Below, one piece after another: positions 25,217 to 33,520 of a DNA stretch of 64,000 nucleotides. The stretch spans positions 1,798,001 to 1,862,000 of the forward strand of contig OZ244251.1 in NCBI GenBank assembly GCA_965217175.1. Reading direction: 5' to 3'. A program made the translations under genes and the position numbers. This DNA comes from Bin87 sp965217175 (GTDB lineage: Bacteria > Chloroflexota > Dehalococcoidia > Lucifugimonadales > UBA3495). Position 1 is the stretch's first letter; each line of letters starts with the position of its first letter. Under the pieces are notes generated by a model. That model was not told the origin of the DNA. It was given only the letters and a program-made list of their open reading frames with translations, and searched no databases.

Positions 25217-26095
25217 TCAGGGGCGGGCCGCGGCCAACCTTCGGGCGGCTTCTTCAAGGCGTTCGACCGATTCCATGGGAGGACCGTTTACGCCGGGCAC
25301 CGGTTCTCTGGCATTGCCGCTGTGGTGATAGTCGCTGCCGCCGCAGGGAATCAGGTCGTAGGCCCGGGCCACATCTGCCAGCCAGTCCACCGTTGCCTCG
25401 TCATACATTGAGTAGTGTACTTCCATCCCGTGCAGACCGGCAGCCTTGAGTTCTTCCACGGTTGCGATCAGTGATTGTTCGGGCTCCGGCTCGTTGCCGC
25501 GGCGTTCAAACCAGGGGTGGGCGAAGACAGCGACGCCTCCCACGTCGTTGAGGAGTTTTACGGCGTCAGGTGGGGTCAACTTGGAACGTTCGACGTAGGC
25601 TTTGCCGTTTCGACCCAAATACTCCCGAAACGCATCGCCGGGTTCGGTGAAGTAGCCAGCTTCGACCAATGCCTGAGCGACGTGGGGACGGCCTACGGAG
25701 GCATCACCGGCTATCTCCAGCACGCGTGCCCATTCAATGTGCATCCCGAATTCAGCGAGTTTGTGAACCATGCCTTCACCGCGGGCCAGGCGACCCTGCC
25801 GAAACCCGACCAGCACCTCCTGGAAGCCGGGGTCTTCGATATCCATGAAGTAGCCCAACATGTGCACTTCTCCGCCGGGCACGTCGCAACTCAGTTCGAT
25901 CCCGGGGATCAGGCGCATGCCTGGTATGTTGTCGACCGCCAGTTGGGCTTCTGCCAGACCCGCCGTTGAGTCGTGATCGGACACGGAGATGGTTTGCAAT
26001 CCGCTGGACGCAGTGAGCTGCACCAGTTCGGTGGGAGTCAGACGCCCATCGGAGGCGGTGGTGTGAAGATGGAGGTCAACGGTAATGGGCATCAT
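25217..26095 (-). CDS. PHP-domain phosphoesterase
   Basis: A 292-residue PHP protein (polymerase and histidinol phosphatase metal-binding fold). Metal ligands appear in DLHLHTTASDG, SVSDHDST, IPGIELSCD, VFAHPWFE and CGGSDYHHSG. The length and order fit the RNase AM/YciV-type 3',5'-nucleoside bisphosphate phosphatase branch, but substrate assignment is inference. Two ATGs are adjacent at the start. It lies 30 bp behind ymdB, in the order rny - ymdB - PHP - plsY on the minus strand, consistent with RNA turnover. Confidence 0.87.
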   Translation of the reverse strand: MMPITVDLHLHTTASDGRLTPTELVQLTASSGLQTISVSDHDSTAGLAEAQLAVDNIPGMRLIPGIELSCDVPGGEVHMLGYFMDIEDPGFQEVLVGFRQGRLARGEGMVHKLAEFGMHIEWARVLEIAGDASVGRPHVAQALVEAGYFTEPGDAFREYLGRNGKAYVERSKLTPPDAVKLLNDVGGVAVFAHPWFERRGNEPEPEQSLIATVEELKAAGLHGMEVHYSMYDEATVDWLADVARAYDLIPCGGSDYHHSGNAREPVPGVNGPPMESVERLEEAARRLAAARP

Positions 26096-26125
26096 TTCTC
26101 CGTGGTGATATTCGGCAGGTTGGTG

Positions 26126-26899
26126 TTAGTCGACGGCGCGGTCGATGCGTACGATGTCGGTGGCGCGACCGGTAGCATCGTCGATATCGATCAGCACCGA
26201 GTTCAGGATACATGGGCCGGTAGCTGGTTCGAATCGCTGGGGTAGTCCGGTGCGGAAACGTTCGAGGACGGGAGCGCGTTCAGTCCCGATAACCGAGTTG
26301 ACGGGACCGGTCATCCCCAAATCGCTAACGTAAGCCGTACCGCCGGGCAATATGCGGCTATCGGCGGTGCCGACGTGGGTGTGCGTGCCAACCACAGCGC
26401 TGACCCTGCCGTCCAGATACCAGCCCAAACCCTGTTTCTCGGAAGTGGCTTCGGCGTGGAAATCGACCAATACCGTACGGGGAGGCGTTCCCAACTCGGC
26501 TTGGGCTTCTAGCAGGCGCTTGTCTGCCTCACGAAAGGGGCAGTCGATGGGCGGCATGAACACACGGCCCTGAAGGTTGAGAACCATCACGTCCCCGTGC
26601 ATCAACCAGCCGCGACCCGGCGCTCCGAAATAGTTGGCGGGGCGCAACAAGGGGAATTCATCGAAGTGGGGCAGGATTTCCTTTTTGTCCCAAATGTGAT
26701 TGCCGGACGTCATCACGTCGACACCGGCGTTCAACAGTTCCTGAGCCGTCTTGGGCGTGAGGCCAAAGCCTCCGGCAGTGTTCTCGGCGTTGGCGATAAC
26801 CAGGTCGATGTGAAGTTCCTGACGCAACCTGGGTAGCAGCACGGCCAAAGTGTTGCGCCCAGGTTTGCCAATGATGTCGCCAATCATCAGTACGCGCAT
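26126..26899 (-). CDS. ymdB: YmdB-family metallophosphoesterase
   Basis: A 257-residue TIGR00282-type calcineurin-like phosphodiesterase acting on 2',3'- or 3',5'-cyclic nucleotides. Metal-binding motifs in order: GDIIGKPGR, IANAENTAGGFG, SGNHIWDKKE, DFHAEATSEK and VGTHTHVGTAD. The start ATG 26899 gives the exact family N-terminus MRVLMIGD. It sits behind rny as in Bacillus, but here an intrinsic terminator lies between the two. It may be read by leakage or from a weak own promoter that I could not identify. Confidence 0.92.
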   Translation of the reverse strand: MRVLMIGDIIGKPGRNTLAVLLPRLRQELHIDLVIANAENTAGGFGLTPKTAQELLNAGVDVMTSGNHIWDKKEILPHFDEFPLLRPANYFGAPGRGWLMHGDVMVLNLQGRVFMPPIDCPFREADKRLLEAQAELGTPPRTVLVDFHAEATSEKQGLGWYLDGRVSAVVGTHTHVGTADSRILPGGTAYVSDLGMTGPVNSVIGTERAPVLERFRTGLPQRFEPATGPCILNSVLIDIDDATGRATDIVRIDRAVD

Positions 26900-26939
26900 C
26901 GTGATGATAATCTCCGTTGGGGCTGGCGCAATGGTTCGC

Positions 26940-26984
26940 AAAAAAGCGGGCCCGGAGCGTGTAAGGGAAGGAGGCTCCAGACCC
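26940..26984 (-). terminator. Intrinsic terminator of rny
   Basis: On the minus strand GGGTCTGGAGC (26984-26974) pairs with GCTCCGGGCCC (26958-26948), 11 bp including two G-U pairs, followed by GC and a run of six T (26945-26940). It lies 33 bp after the rny stop and ahead of ymdB. Confidence 0.75.
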
Positions 26985-27016
26985 ACGATGTTGTACCGGG
27001 TGAAGTATGCGGGGCG

Positions 27017-28555
27017 CTAGCGGGCGATGCTTTCCTCCCGGGTCTCCCGAATCACCGTAACCTTGATTTGCCCGGGGAACTGGAGTTCCTGAGAAACCTT
27101 GCCGGCGATGTCGCGGGCCAGACTGGCGCAGGCGATATCATCGACGTCGGTTGGGCTGACCATCACGCGGATTTCCCGGCCGGCCTGGATGGCAAAAGCT
27201 CGCTGGACTCCGGCGAAACTGTTGGCGGTGTCTTCCAGTTCCTTGAGCCGACGGGTGTACTGTTCGATTGACTCCTTGCGGGCGCCGGGCCGGGCGGCGC
27301 TGATGCCGTCGGCGGCAGCCACGAGGAAAGATTCGATGCTGGAATGTTCATCGTCGTGGTGTTCCAACACGCAGTGGGTAACGATTGATGCCACACCGTT
27401 TCGGGTGGTGAGATCGTAGCCGATTTCAGCATGGGGGCCGGGAATCTCGTGGGTCATGGCCTTGCCGATGTCGTGCAGCAAGCCACCGGCGCGTGCGGTT
27501 TGCACGTTGGCGCCGACTTCTGATGCCAACATTCCAGCCAGCAGGCCGACTTCGATGGAATGGGTCAGCACGTTTTCCCCGTAGCTGTAGCGAAATTTCA
27601 AGCGACCCAGGAGGCGAACCAGCTCCGGATCCAGACCGCTCACGCCCACCTCGAAGGTGGCTTCCTCACCGGCCTTCCACATGGTTTCTTCTATGTCTCT
27701 GATGGCGCGGGTTACACTTTCCTCGATACGGGCCGGTTGAATGCGACCGTCCCTGACGAGTTGGGTCAGCGCCAGTTTGGCGATTTCTCGGCGAACCGGG
27801 TCGAAGCAGGAGAGCGTGACAATACCTGGCGTATCGTCAACGATGATGTCGACTCCGGTCTGGGCTTCTAGAGCCCGTATGTTACGTCCTTCACGGCCGA
27901 TGAGACGGCCTTTCATCTCATCGTTAGGCAGGGGAACAACAGATGTCGTGCTTTCCGAAACGACGTCGGTAGCCAGACGGTTGATAGCTAATGTGATGAT
28001 GCGGCGAGCGTTGTCATCCGCTCGGAGTTGATGCTCCTTCTCGAGCTCGTAATAACGTTTCGCCAGTTCGTGGGATGCTTCGTCTTCGCTCCGCTTGAGA
28101 ACAATGTCTCGTGCTTCACTGATAGTGAGGGATGCGATGCGTTCCAACTCCCGGGTATGCTGTTCTTTAACATCCTCCGCCTGTTGCAGGGCGGATTGGG
28201 CGATTGACTCGCGTCGTTCGATTTCGGATTCCTGGTGGTCGAGCCCCGATGACCGTTGGTCAAGCTGCTCTTCTTTCTGGGTATGACGACGCTCCATTCG
28301 ATTTAGTTCGCGTCGTTGATTTTTTATTTCCTGGTCTCCGGCTTCACGGATTCTCAGAGCTTCTTCCTGGGCTGCCAGTAGGATTCGGCGCTGCTCTTCC
28401 TGAGCGTTGGAAACAGATGCGGCAGCTTCCTCTTGGCTGCGTTGGATTTTGTTACCGTTTTTTCTGGTGCTAAGCAGTAGCCAGGCCACTGCGATTAAAC
28501 CTGTTGTTAACCCCGCTGCCGCCAGGACGGACAGGATCAGGATCATGACTGACAT
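27017..28555 (-). CDS. rny: Ribonuclease Y
   Basis: A 512-residue membrane-anchored endoribonuclease that starts mRNA decay. An N-terminal membrane helix (residues 3-28, ILILSVLAAAGLTTGLIAVA) is followed by a long Glu/Arg/Gln-rich coiled coil to about residue 190, a KH domain (LIGREGRNIRALE, 220-230s) and the HD phosphohydrolase domain (GGLLHDIGKAMTHE, with HDDEH further on). The C-terminus FPGQIKVTVIRETR is typical. GAGGAGG precedes the start and a good promoter lies at 28639-28611. Full length, no defect seen. Confidence 0.97.
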   Translation of the reverse strand: MSVMILILSVLAAAGLTTGLIAVAWLLLSTRKNGNKIQRSQEEAAASVSNAQEEQRRILLAAQEEALRIREAGDQEIKNQRRELNRMERRHTQKEEQLDQRSSGLDHQESEIERRESIAQSALQQAEDVKEQHTRELERIASLTISEARDIVLKRSEDEASHELAKRYYELEKEHQLRADDNARRIITLAINRLATDVVSESTTSVVPLPNDEMKGRLIGREGRNIRALEAQTGVDIIVDDTPGIVTLSCFDPVRREIAKLALTQLVRDGRIQPARIEESVTRAIRDIEETMWKAGEEATFEVGVSGLDPELVRLLGRLKFRYSYGENVLTHSIEVGLLAGMLASEVGANVQTARAGGLLHDIGKAMTHEIPGPHAEIGYDLTTRNGVASIVTHCVLEHHDDEHSSIESFLVAAADGISAARPGARKESIEQYTRRLKELEDTANSFAGVQRAFAIQAGREIRVMVSPTDVDDIACASLARDIAGKVSQELQFPGQIKVTVIRETREESIAR

Positions 28556-28893
28556 AGGTCCTCCTCGGTCCGTACGAGCGCGTGCTCGGGATATTTTTTG
28601 CCCTATTTACATCGTAAACATGCCCTTAGGCAAAGTCAAGGAATGGCCGCAGAGTTCAGGGTCTTTCGGTTGTCCAGATGGGTGCACCATCAACGTTGCA
28701 TCCAGGTGATGGGTGAGATGCGGGAACGAGTTCGCAACGTCGCTATGCTCCTCGTAATGCCAGGCGCCGGGCGTATTTGACGATAGTCGAAAGGTCCTGG
28801 GAGACAGGGCCGGGTGTGCATCCAGTGGGGTACACCGTGGTAATATGTCCGGCAGATAATCGGTAGCAGGCAAACTGGCTGGAGGTTGTTGCG
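28556..28893. other. Divergent intergenic region rny / alpha-beta hydrolase
   Basis: This 338-bp gap holds the rny promoter and ribosome site on the minus strand. On the plus side there is a GGTGT/ACACC hairpin near 28813-28836 and CTGGAGG before the hydrolase start. No open frame here has coding character, and no known small RNA (SRP, 6S, RNase P, tmRNA) signature was found. Confidence 0.5.
28611..28639 (-). promoter_or_regulatory. rny promoter
   Basis: On the minus strand TTGACT (28639-28634), a 17-bp spacer and TACGAT (28616-28611) form a good sigma70 promoter about 55 bp before the rny start. Confidence 0.65.
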
Positions 28894-29796
28894 ATGGCGT
28901 CGCATTCCCTGGGACTTTCGCTGCACGAGGCGGCTCGCCGCATGGGCGTTCCCTTTACGTTGGAGAACGAACCCGTTGACCGTTTCGTCGAGGTCAATGG
29001 CATCAACCTGCATTATCTGGAATGGGGGAACACCGACCGCCCCACGATATTGATGCTGCACGGGATCAGCCAGCAGGCCCACAGTTGGGATTTCATAAGC
29101 CTGCCGCTGTCGGTGGATTACCGGGTGATTGCGCTGGATCAGCGGGGGCACGGCGACAGCGACTGGTCACCGAACGGGTACTACTCCACCGACATATACG
29201 TGGGTGATATCGAAGGGGTCGTCGGCGCGATGGGGTTGGAAAATTTTCACCTGATGGGGCATTCCATGGGGGGACGCAACAGCCTGGCGTGGGCATCTGG
29301 ACGACCGGGGGTCCTGAAATCGTTGACGATTGTGGACACCGGCCCCGAAACGCAGCGGCGGGGCCAGAATCGCATCCAGCAGTTTCGCGAGCTGCCTGAT
29401 GAACTCGACACGCTGGATGAATTTGCCTCTCGGGTGATGGAATATACCGGCCGTAACCGCGAGCAGACCATGGGGGCGCTGAAGTATAGTATCCGGCAGC
29501 GGCAGGACGGAAAATGGACCTGGAAGTACGACAAAGCGATGCGGGTTAGCGGATTCCGTGCCCCAACCTGGACGCCTGATCAACTGTGGGACGGATGGCG
29601 CAAGATAGATTGTCCCGCGTTGGTGGTCAGAGGAGCGCGCAGCGATATTTTCGCTGACGAGACCATGGTTCGCATGGCGGAGGAACATCCGGACTGCACC
29701 ACCGTAACGGTAGAGAACGCCGGTCACCTGGTGCAGGGTGACAACCCGCCGGACTTTCTGGCGGCGGTGCGGAGTTTGCTGTCCCGGTTCGACTAG
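28894..29796 (+). CDS. Alpha/beta-fold hydrolase
   Basis: A 300-residue alpha/beta hydrolase. The oxyanion HG is in LMLHGISQQAHSW, the nucleophile elbow is LMGHSMGGRNSL (Ser near 125), the acid is likely Asp in VVRGARSDIFAD, and the base is His in VENAGHLVQGDNP. A cap domain lies between about 160 and 225. Such enzymes hydrolyse esters, lactones or C-C bonds of ring-fission products; the substrate is unknown. The TGGAGG ribosome site fixes the start. Confidence 0.9.
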   Translation: MASHSLGLSLHEAARRMGVPFTLENEPVDRFVEVNGINLHYLEWGNTDRPTILMLHGISQQAHSWDFISLPLSVDYRVIALDQRGHGDSDWSPNGYYSTDIYVGDIEGVVGAMGLENFHLMGHSMGGRNSLAWASGRPGVLKSLTIVDTGPETQRRGQNRIQQFRELPDELDTLDEFASRVMEYTGRNREQTMGALKYSIRQRQDGKWTWKYDKAMRVSGFRAPTWTPDQLWDGWRKIDCPALVVRGARSDIFADETMVRMAEEHPDCTTVTVENAGHLVQGDNPPDFLAAVRSLLSRFD

Positions 29797-29826
29797 ACGG
29801 GTGAGCTTTGGCCTGGGTCGGGCGGG

Positions 29827-31077
29827 TCAGAAGACCAGCAAGCGGGGCAGGACTTCACCCAGCGCGTAACCCAATGCGGCCGAGACGGCGCCGATCCCCA
29901 GGATTTCCAGTCCCTGCAGTAGCGGCGATTTGCGCACGATTCGCCCTTTTGCCAAACCCAGGCCAAAGAGGCCGGCCAGGGACAACCCGATGGATGAGGC
30001 GATGGCGGTTGGGCTGACATCCAGCGCCAGATAGGGCGCGATCGGCAGTATTGCCGAGAGACCGAAGGAAACTCCCATCACGGCGGCGTCTTTGAAGGGG
30101 CTGCCATGAACGCCTGGCGTGATGCCCAGTTCCTTTTCCAGGAGGGTATTGAGCCACATCGTCTTGTCCTGGGCGATGTCATTGGCCAATCGCACGGCGT
30201 TTTCGTAGGTTTGCCCTTCGCGCTGCAACAGGATGACCAACTCGGCGAATTCCTCGGCGGGTTGCTCTTCCAGCTCCCGAATTTCACGGGCAATTTCGGC
30301 GTCGCGGACGTCCTGCTCGGCGCGGGACCCCAGATACGCCCCGGCGGCCATACTGATGACGCCGGCGGCGGCGGCGGCCAGGCCGGCAACCAGCACGGTG
30401 GACGTGTCGCCCACGGCGGCGGCCACGGATGTAGTGAGGGCCACGGTGCTGATGATTCCGTCTTGCGCGCCAAACACCACCTCACGCAGGCGACCCAGGT
30501 TGGCGACGCGCAGAGGCTCGCGGTCCACCTCCATGGTGGCGGCAATGTAGGTGTCAAGGTCGGGATCGGGCGTTGATACCGCGGGCGCCGCAGATGCTTC
30601 GGATTGAACCGGATTCGTACTGTTGGCCGCCGAGGAGACAGCCGTCGCAGGTTCAGAAAATGAGAAGGATTGAAACGCTACGAGCGCATTGGAAAACGCG
30701 GTTTGGTGGAGTTTCTCACGCTCCATGGCCAGGGTAAATGCGCGAACGGCATCGGTGCGGCCCTCAGCCTGGGCCTCCCGAATCATGCGCGGATAGGTGC
30801 GGGAATATTCGCGGGTTTCCTCAGCCATGACCTGCTTGAGGTTGGACTCGGTATCGGAGATATCTCCGGCGACCTTGAGATGGGTGATTCCATGAATGGT
30901 TTCTGCTCCCGCAACCTCCTGGAAGACCTGGGCCACCTCCGGCAATCCTTCTTCCATTGCTTTCTGCGCGTATGCCGAGTAGGTGAGATTAGCCAAGGCC
31001 TCGGAAACAATGGCTTGCCACAGGTTGCGGTCGGTTGGCGAAAGCGATGTTACGTCCGGGGAAGAATTGGTAGTCAT
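29827..31077 (-). CDS. Rubrerythrin-VIT1/CCC1 fusion (iron/manganese transporter)
   Basis: A 416-residue two-domain protein. Residues about 15-125 form a ferritin-like rubrerythrin domain with Glu/His ligands (GAETIHGITHLK, AEETREYSRTYP, MEREKLHQTAF). A Ser/Ala/Pro linker (135-165) leads to a VIT1/CCC1 membrane domain with NLGRLREVVFGAQDGIISTV, GVISMAAGAYLGSRAEQDV and three further helices. This is the architecture of MbfA (membrane-bound ferritin), which exports iron and resists peroxide. Iron as substrate is inferred from family. Confidence 0.9.
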   Translation of the reverse strand: MTTNSSPDVTSLSPTDRNLWQAIVSEALANLTYSAYAQKAMEEGLPEVAQVFQEVAGAETIHGITHLKVAGDISDTESNLKQVMAEETREYSRTYPRMIREAQAEGRTDAVRAFTLAMEREKLHQTAFSNALVAFQSFSFSEPATAVSSAANSTNPVQSEASAAPAVSTPDPDLDTYIAATMEVDREPLRVANLGRLREVVFGAQDGIISTVALTTSVAAAVGDTSTVLVAGLAAAAAGVISMAAGAYLGSRAEQDVRDAEIAREIRELEEQPAEEFAELVILLQREGQTYENAVRLANDIAQDKTMWLNTLLEKELGITPGVHGSPFKDAAVMGVSFGLSAILPIAPYLALDVSPTAIASSIGLSLAGLFGLGLAKGRIVRKSPLLQGLEILGIGAVSAALGYALGEVLPRLLVF

Positions 31078-31203
31078 TGCGCTGCCATCTCAGTATGAAT
31101 TGTGGCGCGGATTCGACGGGTCCGGCTGGTTGCCGTCGGATGCCGAGGCTCCCGCACTGGCGAGATGCTATCATGCCCAGGCATGATTCGCCGGTACGCG
31201 CGT

Positions 31204-31599
31204 TCAGAGCCGGGGAGAAGCGTGGTGAGCGACCACCAACCACTGATCGCCAGAGCGCGCAAAAATGTTGGTGGACAGGACGCCGAACCCCTGGGCCTGA
31301 CCGCCGACGACACTGGTGATGCTCTCGACACAGGTTACAAACCCGCAGTTGCCCTCGACCGCAACGTTTATATAGTGGATATTGAAGTGCATCAAGGCGG
31401 CGCCGTTGAAGATGCTTTGCCAGGATCGCCGGATATCGTTCCACCCGACAATGGGTTGCCATCCCGGGTGTATGCACAGGGCGCGGGTGGATTGTTCGCA
31501 CACCGCGTCCATTTCGGAAATGTCGAGGGAGCCAAAGGCGTCATAGAAACGCTGATTGGCTATTTTCAGGGCTTCGATTTCGTCGAGAGGGGAAGTCAT
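31204..31599 (-). CDS. SnoaL/NTF2-like protein
   Basis: A 131-residue cone-fold protein of the nuclear transport factor 2/SnoaL-like group: ALKIANQRFYDAFGSLDISE, the central VGWNDIRRSWQSIF, and C-terminal strands NIFARSGDQWLVVAHHASP. Members are polyketide cyclases, steroid isomerases or stress proteins; no catalytic assignment is possible. ATG 31599 was chosen, as the 34 upstream in-frame codons lie over the LLM gene and lack homology. It follows the F420-type oxidoreductase gene by 19 bp and is probably co-transcribed with it. Confidence 0.8.
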   Translation of the reverse strand: MTSPLDEIEALKIANQRFYDAFGSLDISEMDAVCEQSTRALCIHPGWQPIVGWNDIRRSWQSIFNGAALMHFNIHYINVAVEGNCGFVTCVESITSVVGGQAQGFGVLSTNIFARSGDQWLVVAHHASPRL

Positions 31600-31618
31600 T
31601 CGGCAAGTCCAAACCGGG

Positions 31619-32464
31619 TCAGGCCAGCAGTTTGCCGGCGAATTCGTCCAATTGTCGTAGGGCCGCATCGCGTGGCGCGCTCTCAGCGAACACCATGGCA
31701 CGAGAGGCTCCGGCGTCTTCGTAAGCTTTCAGCAGTTCGGGGTCAGCCGGTTGGCCGAACACCGACACTTCTATGGAATCGGGATCGCGTCCGGCCTCGA
31801 CGGCCAGGCGTTGAATTTCCTGCTTGCCATCACGGAGCTCTTCAGGAGTGATGCGGTTGGGCATCCAGCCATCGCCCCAGGAAACGATGCGCCGGAATAC
31901 GTTTTTCGCGCGGCCACCGATCAGCACCGGCGGGTGAGGTTTTTGTACCGGCTTGGGCGCGGAATATATTGGTGGAAAATCAATGTAACGACCGTGGAAC
32001 TCGCCTACTTCCTTGGTCCAGAGTTCCTTCATGGCCTGGATTGATTCTCGGGTGTAACCGACACGCTGAGAGAATTCTACGCCGAACAGCTCGGTTTCTT
32101 CCCGCAGCCAACCGGTACCAATGCCGAAGAGGAAGCGCCCGCCGCTGAAGTAATCAAGAGTGGCGATCTCTTTGGCGAGCAGGATGGGGTTGCGCTCAGG
32201 CACCAGGCAAATACCGGTGCCGAGTTTCAGCGTGGACGTTACGGAAGAAGCGCGCCCCAAGGCAACGAAAGGGTCAACACACTCGTAGTACATCTGGGGG
32301 ATGGCGCCGTCGGGAGAGCCCGGCCAGGGGGACTTCGGGCCGGCTGGAATTGCCGGATGCTCCGGGACCCAAAGGGACTCAAACCCGTGGCCTTCGCATG
32401 CTTGCGCCAATTCGGCGATGTCGATGGAAGATTGGGTCACAAACATTGCGATGCCGATATTCAT
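31619..32464 (-). CDS. LLM-class F420-dependent oxidoreductase
   Basis: A 281-residue luciferase-like protein of the shorter, F420-dependent TIGR03619-like branch: FVTQSSIDIAELAQACEGHG, SLWVPEHPAIP, KLGTGICLVPERNP, GGRFLFGIGTGWLREE, and KPHPPVLIGGR. Cofactor F420 rather than FMN is inferred from this similarity and the short length. An extended -10 promoter lies about 70 bp upstream. The SnoaL-like gene follows in the same direction. Confidence 0.87.
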   Translation of the reverse strand: MNIGIAMFVTQSSIDIAELAQACEGHGFESLWVPEHPAIPAGPKSPWPGSPDGAIPQMYYECVDPFVALGRASSVTSTLKLGTGICLVPERNPILLAKEIATLDYFSGGRFLFGIGTGWLREETELFGVEFSQRVGYTRESIQAMKELWTKEVGEFHGRYIDFPPIYSAPKPVQKPHPPVLIGGRAKNVFRRIVSWGDGWMPNRITPEELRDGKQEIQRLAVEAGRDPDSIEVSVFGQPADPELLKAYEDAGASRAMVFAESAPRDAALRQLDEFAGKLLA

Positions 32465-32533
32465 GGGCGTTGACCTCTTTCGGTGGGAGGGTAATGCAGT
32501 GTCTCTTGGACAAGAGGAAATGGAATGAGCTCG

Positions 32534-32542
32534 ATTATAACA
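32534..32542 (-). promoter_or_regulatory. Extended -10 promoter of the F420-type LLM gene
   Basis: The minus strand reads TGTTATAAT, a perfect -10 with TGn extension, directly behind the terminator hairpin of the upstream NIPSNAP gene. Confidence 0.5.
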
Positions 32543-32548
32543 AACGAG

Positions 32549-32584
32549 CGGGGCCGGAACCGGATTGCTCCAGCTCCGACCCCG
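32549..32584 (-). terminator. Hairpin terminator of the NIPSNAP gene
   Basis: CGGGGTCGGA and TCCGGCCCCG (minus strand) form a 10-bp stem with one mismatch, followed by CTCGTTTGTT. The T-tract is weak. It lies 26 bp after the NIPSNAP stop. Confidence 0.5.
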
Positions 32585-32609
32585 TATTGGTAGCGGGGGT
32601 TAGTGTTTG

Positions 32610-33227
32610 CTACGCCTGAGGCGAGAACGCTGCCGGAACCAGGATTTTCACTTCCTGGCCGACGAGGAACTCGCGGGTTGGCGGCGGCCAATGGGGGGAG
32701 GCCGATGCCGCGGCGCGGGTCTTGTCGCGTTCACCCAGGTCTGCGTAGGGCCAGATGTGTACCCACTTGTTGAGCCCGCCGAATTCGCTGTACATGCCGG
32801 CGGCGAGCGGTGAGAACTTTTCGCGATGTTCGATGGCGGCGGACCAGATGTCCAGCACCTTGGGCATCGTGCCGTTCTGGTACTCATAGATCCGCATTTC
32901 GTAAACGTTGCCCAACTTCTGTCCGCCGCCCATAGGCCGCATGAAGGGAGCCGGGTGGTAGATTTCGGATTCCATGTGAAGGATGGTGTTCTGGCTATCC
33001 GGGGGCCAGTTGGGGTCCTTGCCGGCCTCGGCGCGCACTTCGGCGCGTTCATCGAGGCTTTCGTAGGGCCAGATGTGGATAACCTGGTTCAGCGGGCCAA
33101 TCTCGGTATGGAAGAACGCTGCCAGTTTGGAGTACTTTTCCCGGTGGGGTAGAGCCTTGGCGAAGGCATCTTCAAAGATGGGGACTCCGCCGGGCTTGAG
33201 GTCGTAAGTCCGGACTTCGTAGATCAT
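32610..33227 (-). CDS. NIPSNAP-family protein, two tandem domains
   Basis: A 205-residue protein made of two NIPSNAP (dimeric alpha/beta-barrel) domains. Domain 1 starts MIYEVRTYDLKPGG and domain 2 starts VYEMRIYEYQNGTMP. Each repeats the core of REK(Y/F)S, then an IHIWPY or VHIWPY strand followed by DERA/GERDK. Bacterial members occur with catabolic genes, but their function is not established. ATG 33227 gives the domain start; longer in-frame codons upstream are promoter DNA. It is divergent from the MmgE/PrpD gene. Confidence 0.9.
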   Translation of the reverse strand: MIYEVRTYDLKPGGVPIFEDAFAKALPHREKYSKLAAFFHTEIGPLNQVIHIWPYESLDERAEVRAEAGKDPNWPPDSQNTILHMESEIYHPAPFMRPMGGGQKLGNVYEMRIYEYQNGTMPKVLDIWSAAIEHREKFSPLAAGMYSEFGGLNKWVHIWPYADLGERDKTRAAASASPHWPPPTREFLVGQEVKILVPAAFSPQA

Positions 33228-33309
33228 AATTGCCGCACCTCCGTTCGTGCCGTGTTGCGCCGACGACGCCTGATGGGCGTTACAAACATGGAAGGCCGCC
33301 GGCGTAATC

Positions 33310-33339
33310 AGTCTAGCAGAACGACATAAGCAGCGGCAA
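33310..33339 (-). promoter_or_regulatory. Candidate promoter of the NIPSNAP gene
   Basis: On the minus strand TTGCCG (33339-33334), an 18-bp spacer and TAGACT (33315-33310) precede the start by 83 bp. Confidence 0.45.
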
Positions 33340-33377
33340 GGACGGGTCACGCGGGTGTTTTCTCGGGCGGTATCCCG

Positions 33378-33407
33378 TTCGCAATGGCTCAGTCGGGTTG
33401 ATATAAT
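33378..33407 (+). promoter_or_regulatory. Candidate promoter of the MmgE/PrpD gene
   Basis: TTCGCA (33378-33383), an 18-bp spacer and a perfect TATAAT (33402-33407) give a leader of about 105 nt before the AAGGAGG ribosome site and ATG 33521. Confidence 0.5.
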
Positions 33408-33520
33408 CGCCTTGAATCCGGCCAATCCGGGTCGATCATTGGATCGAAATAGCACTGATTGAGATACCACGAAACGGCGGAACACCGAGCCCCGCCGACC
33501 TGACAAGGAGGACCGCAAAG

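Noticed and set aside
28640..28893. Small structured RNA upstream of the alpha/beta hydrolase
   Set aside because: Hairpins are short and no SRP, 6S, RNase P, tmRNA or riboswitch signature could be identified.
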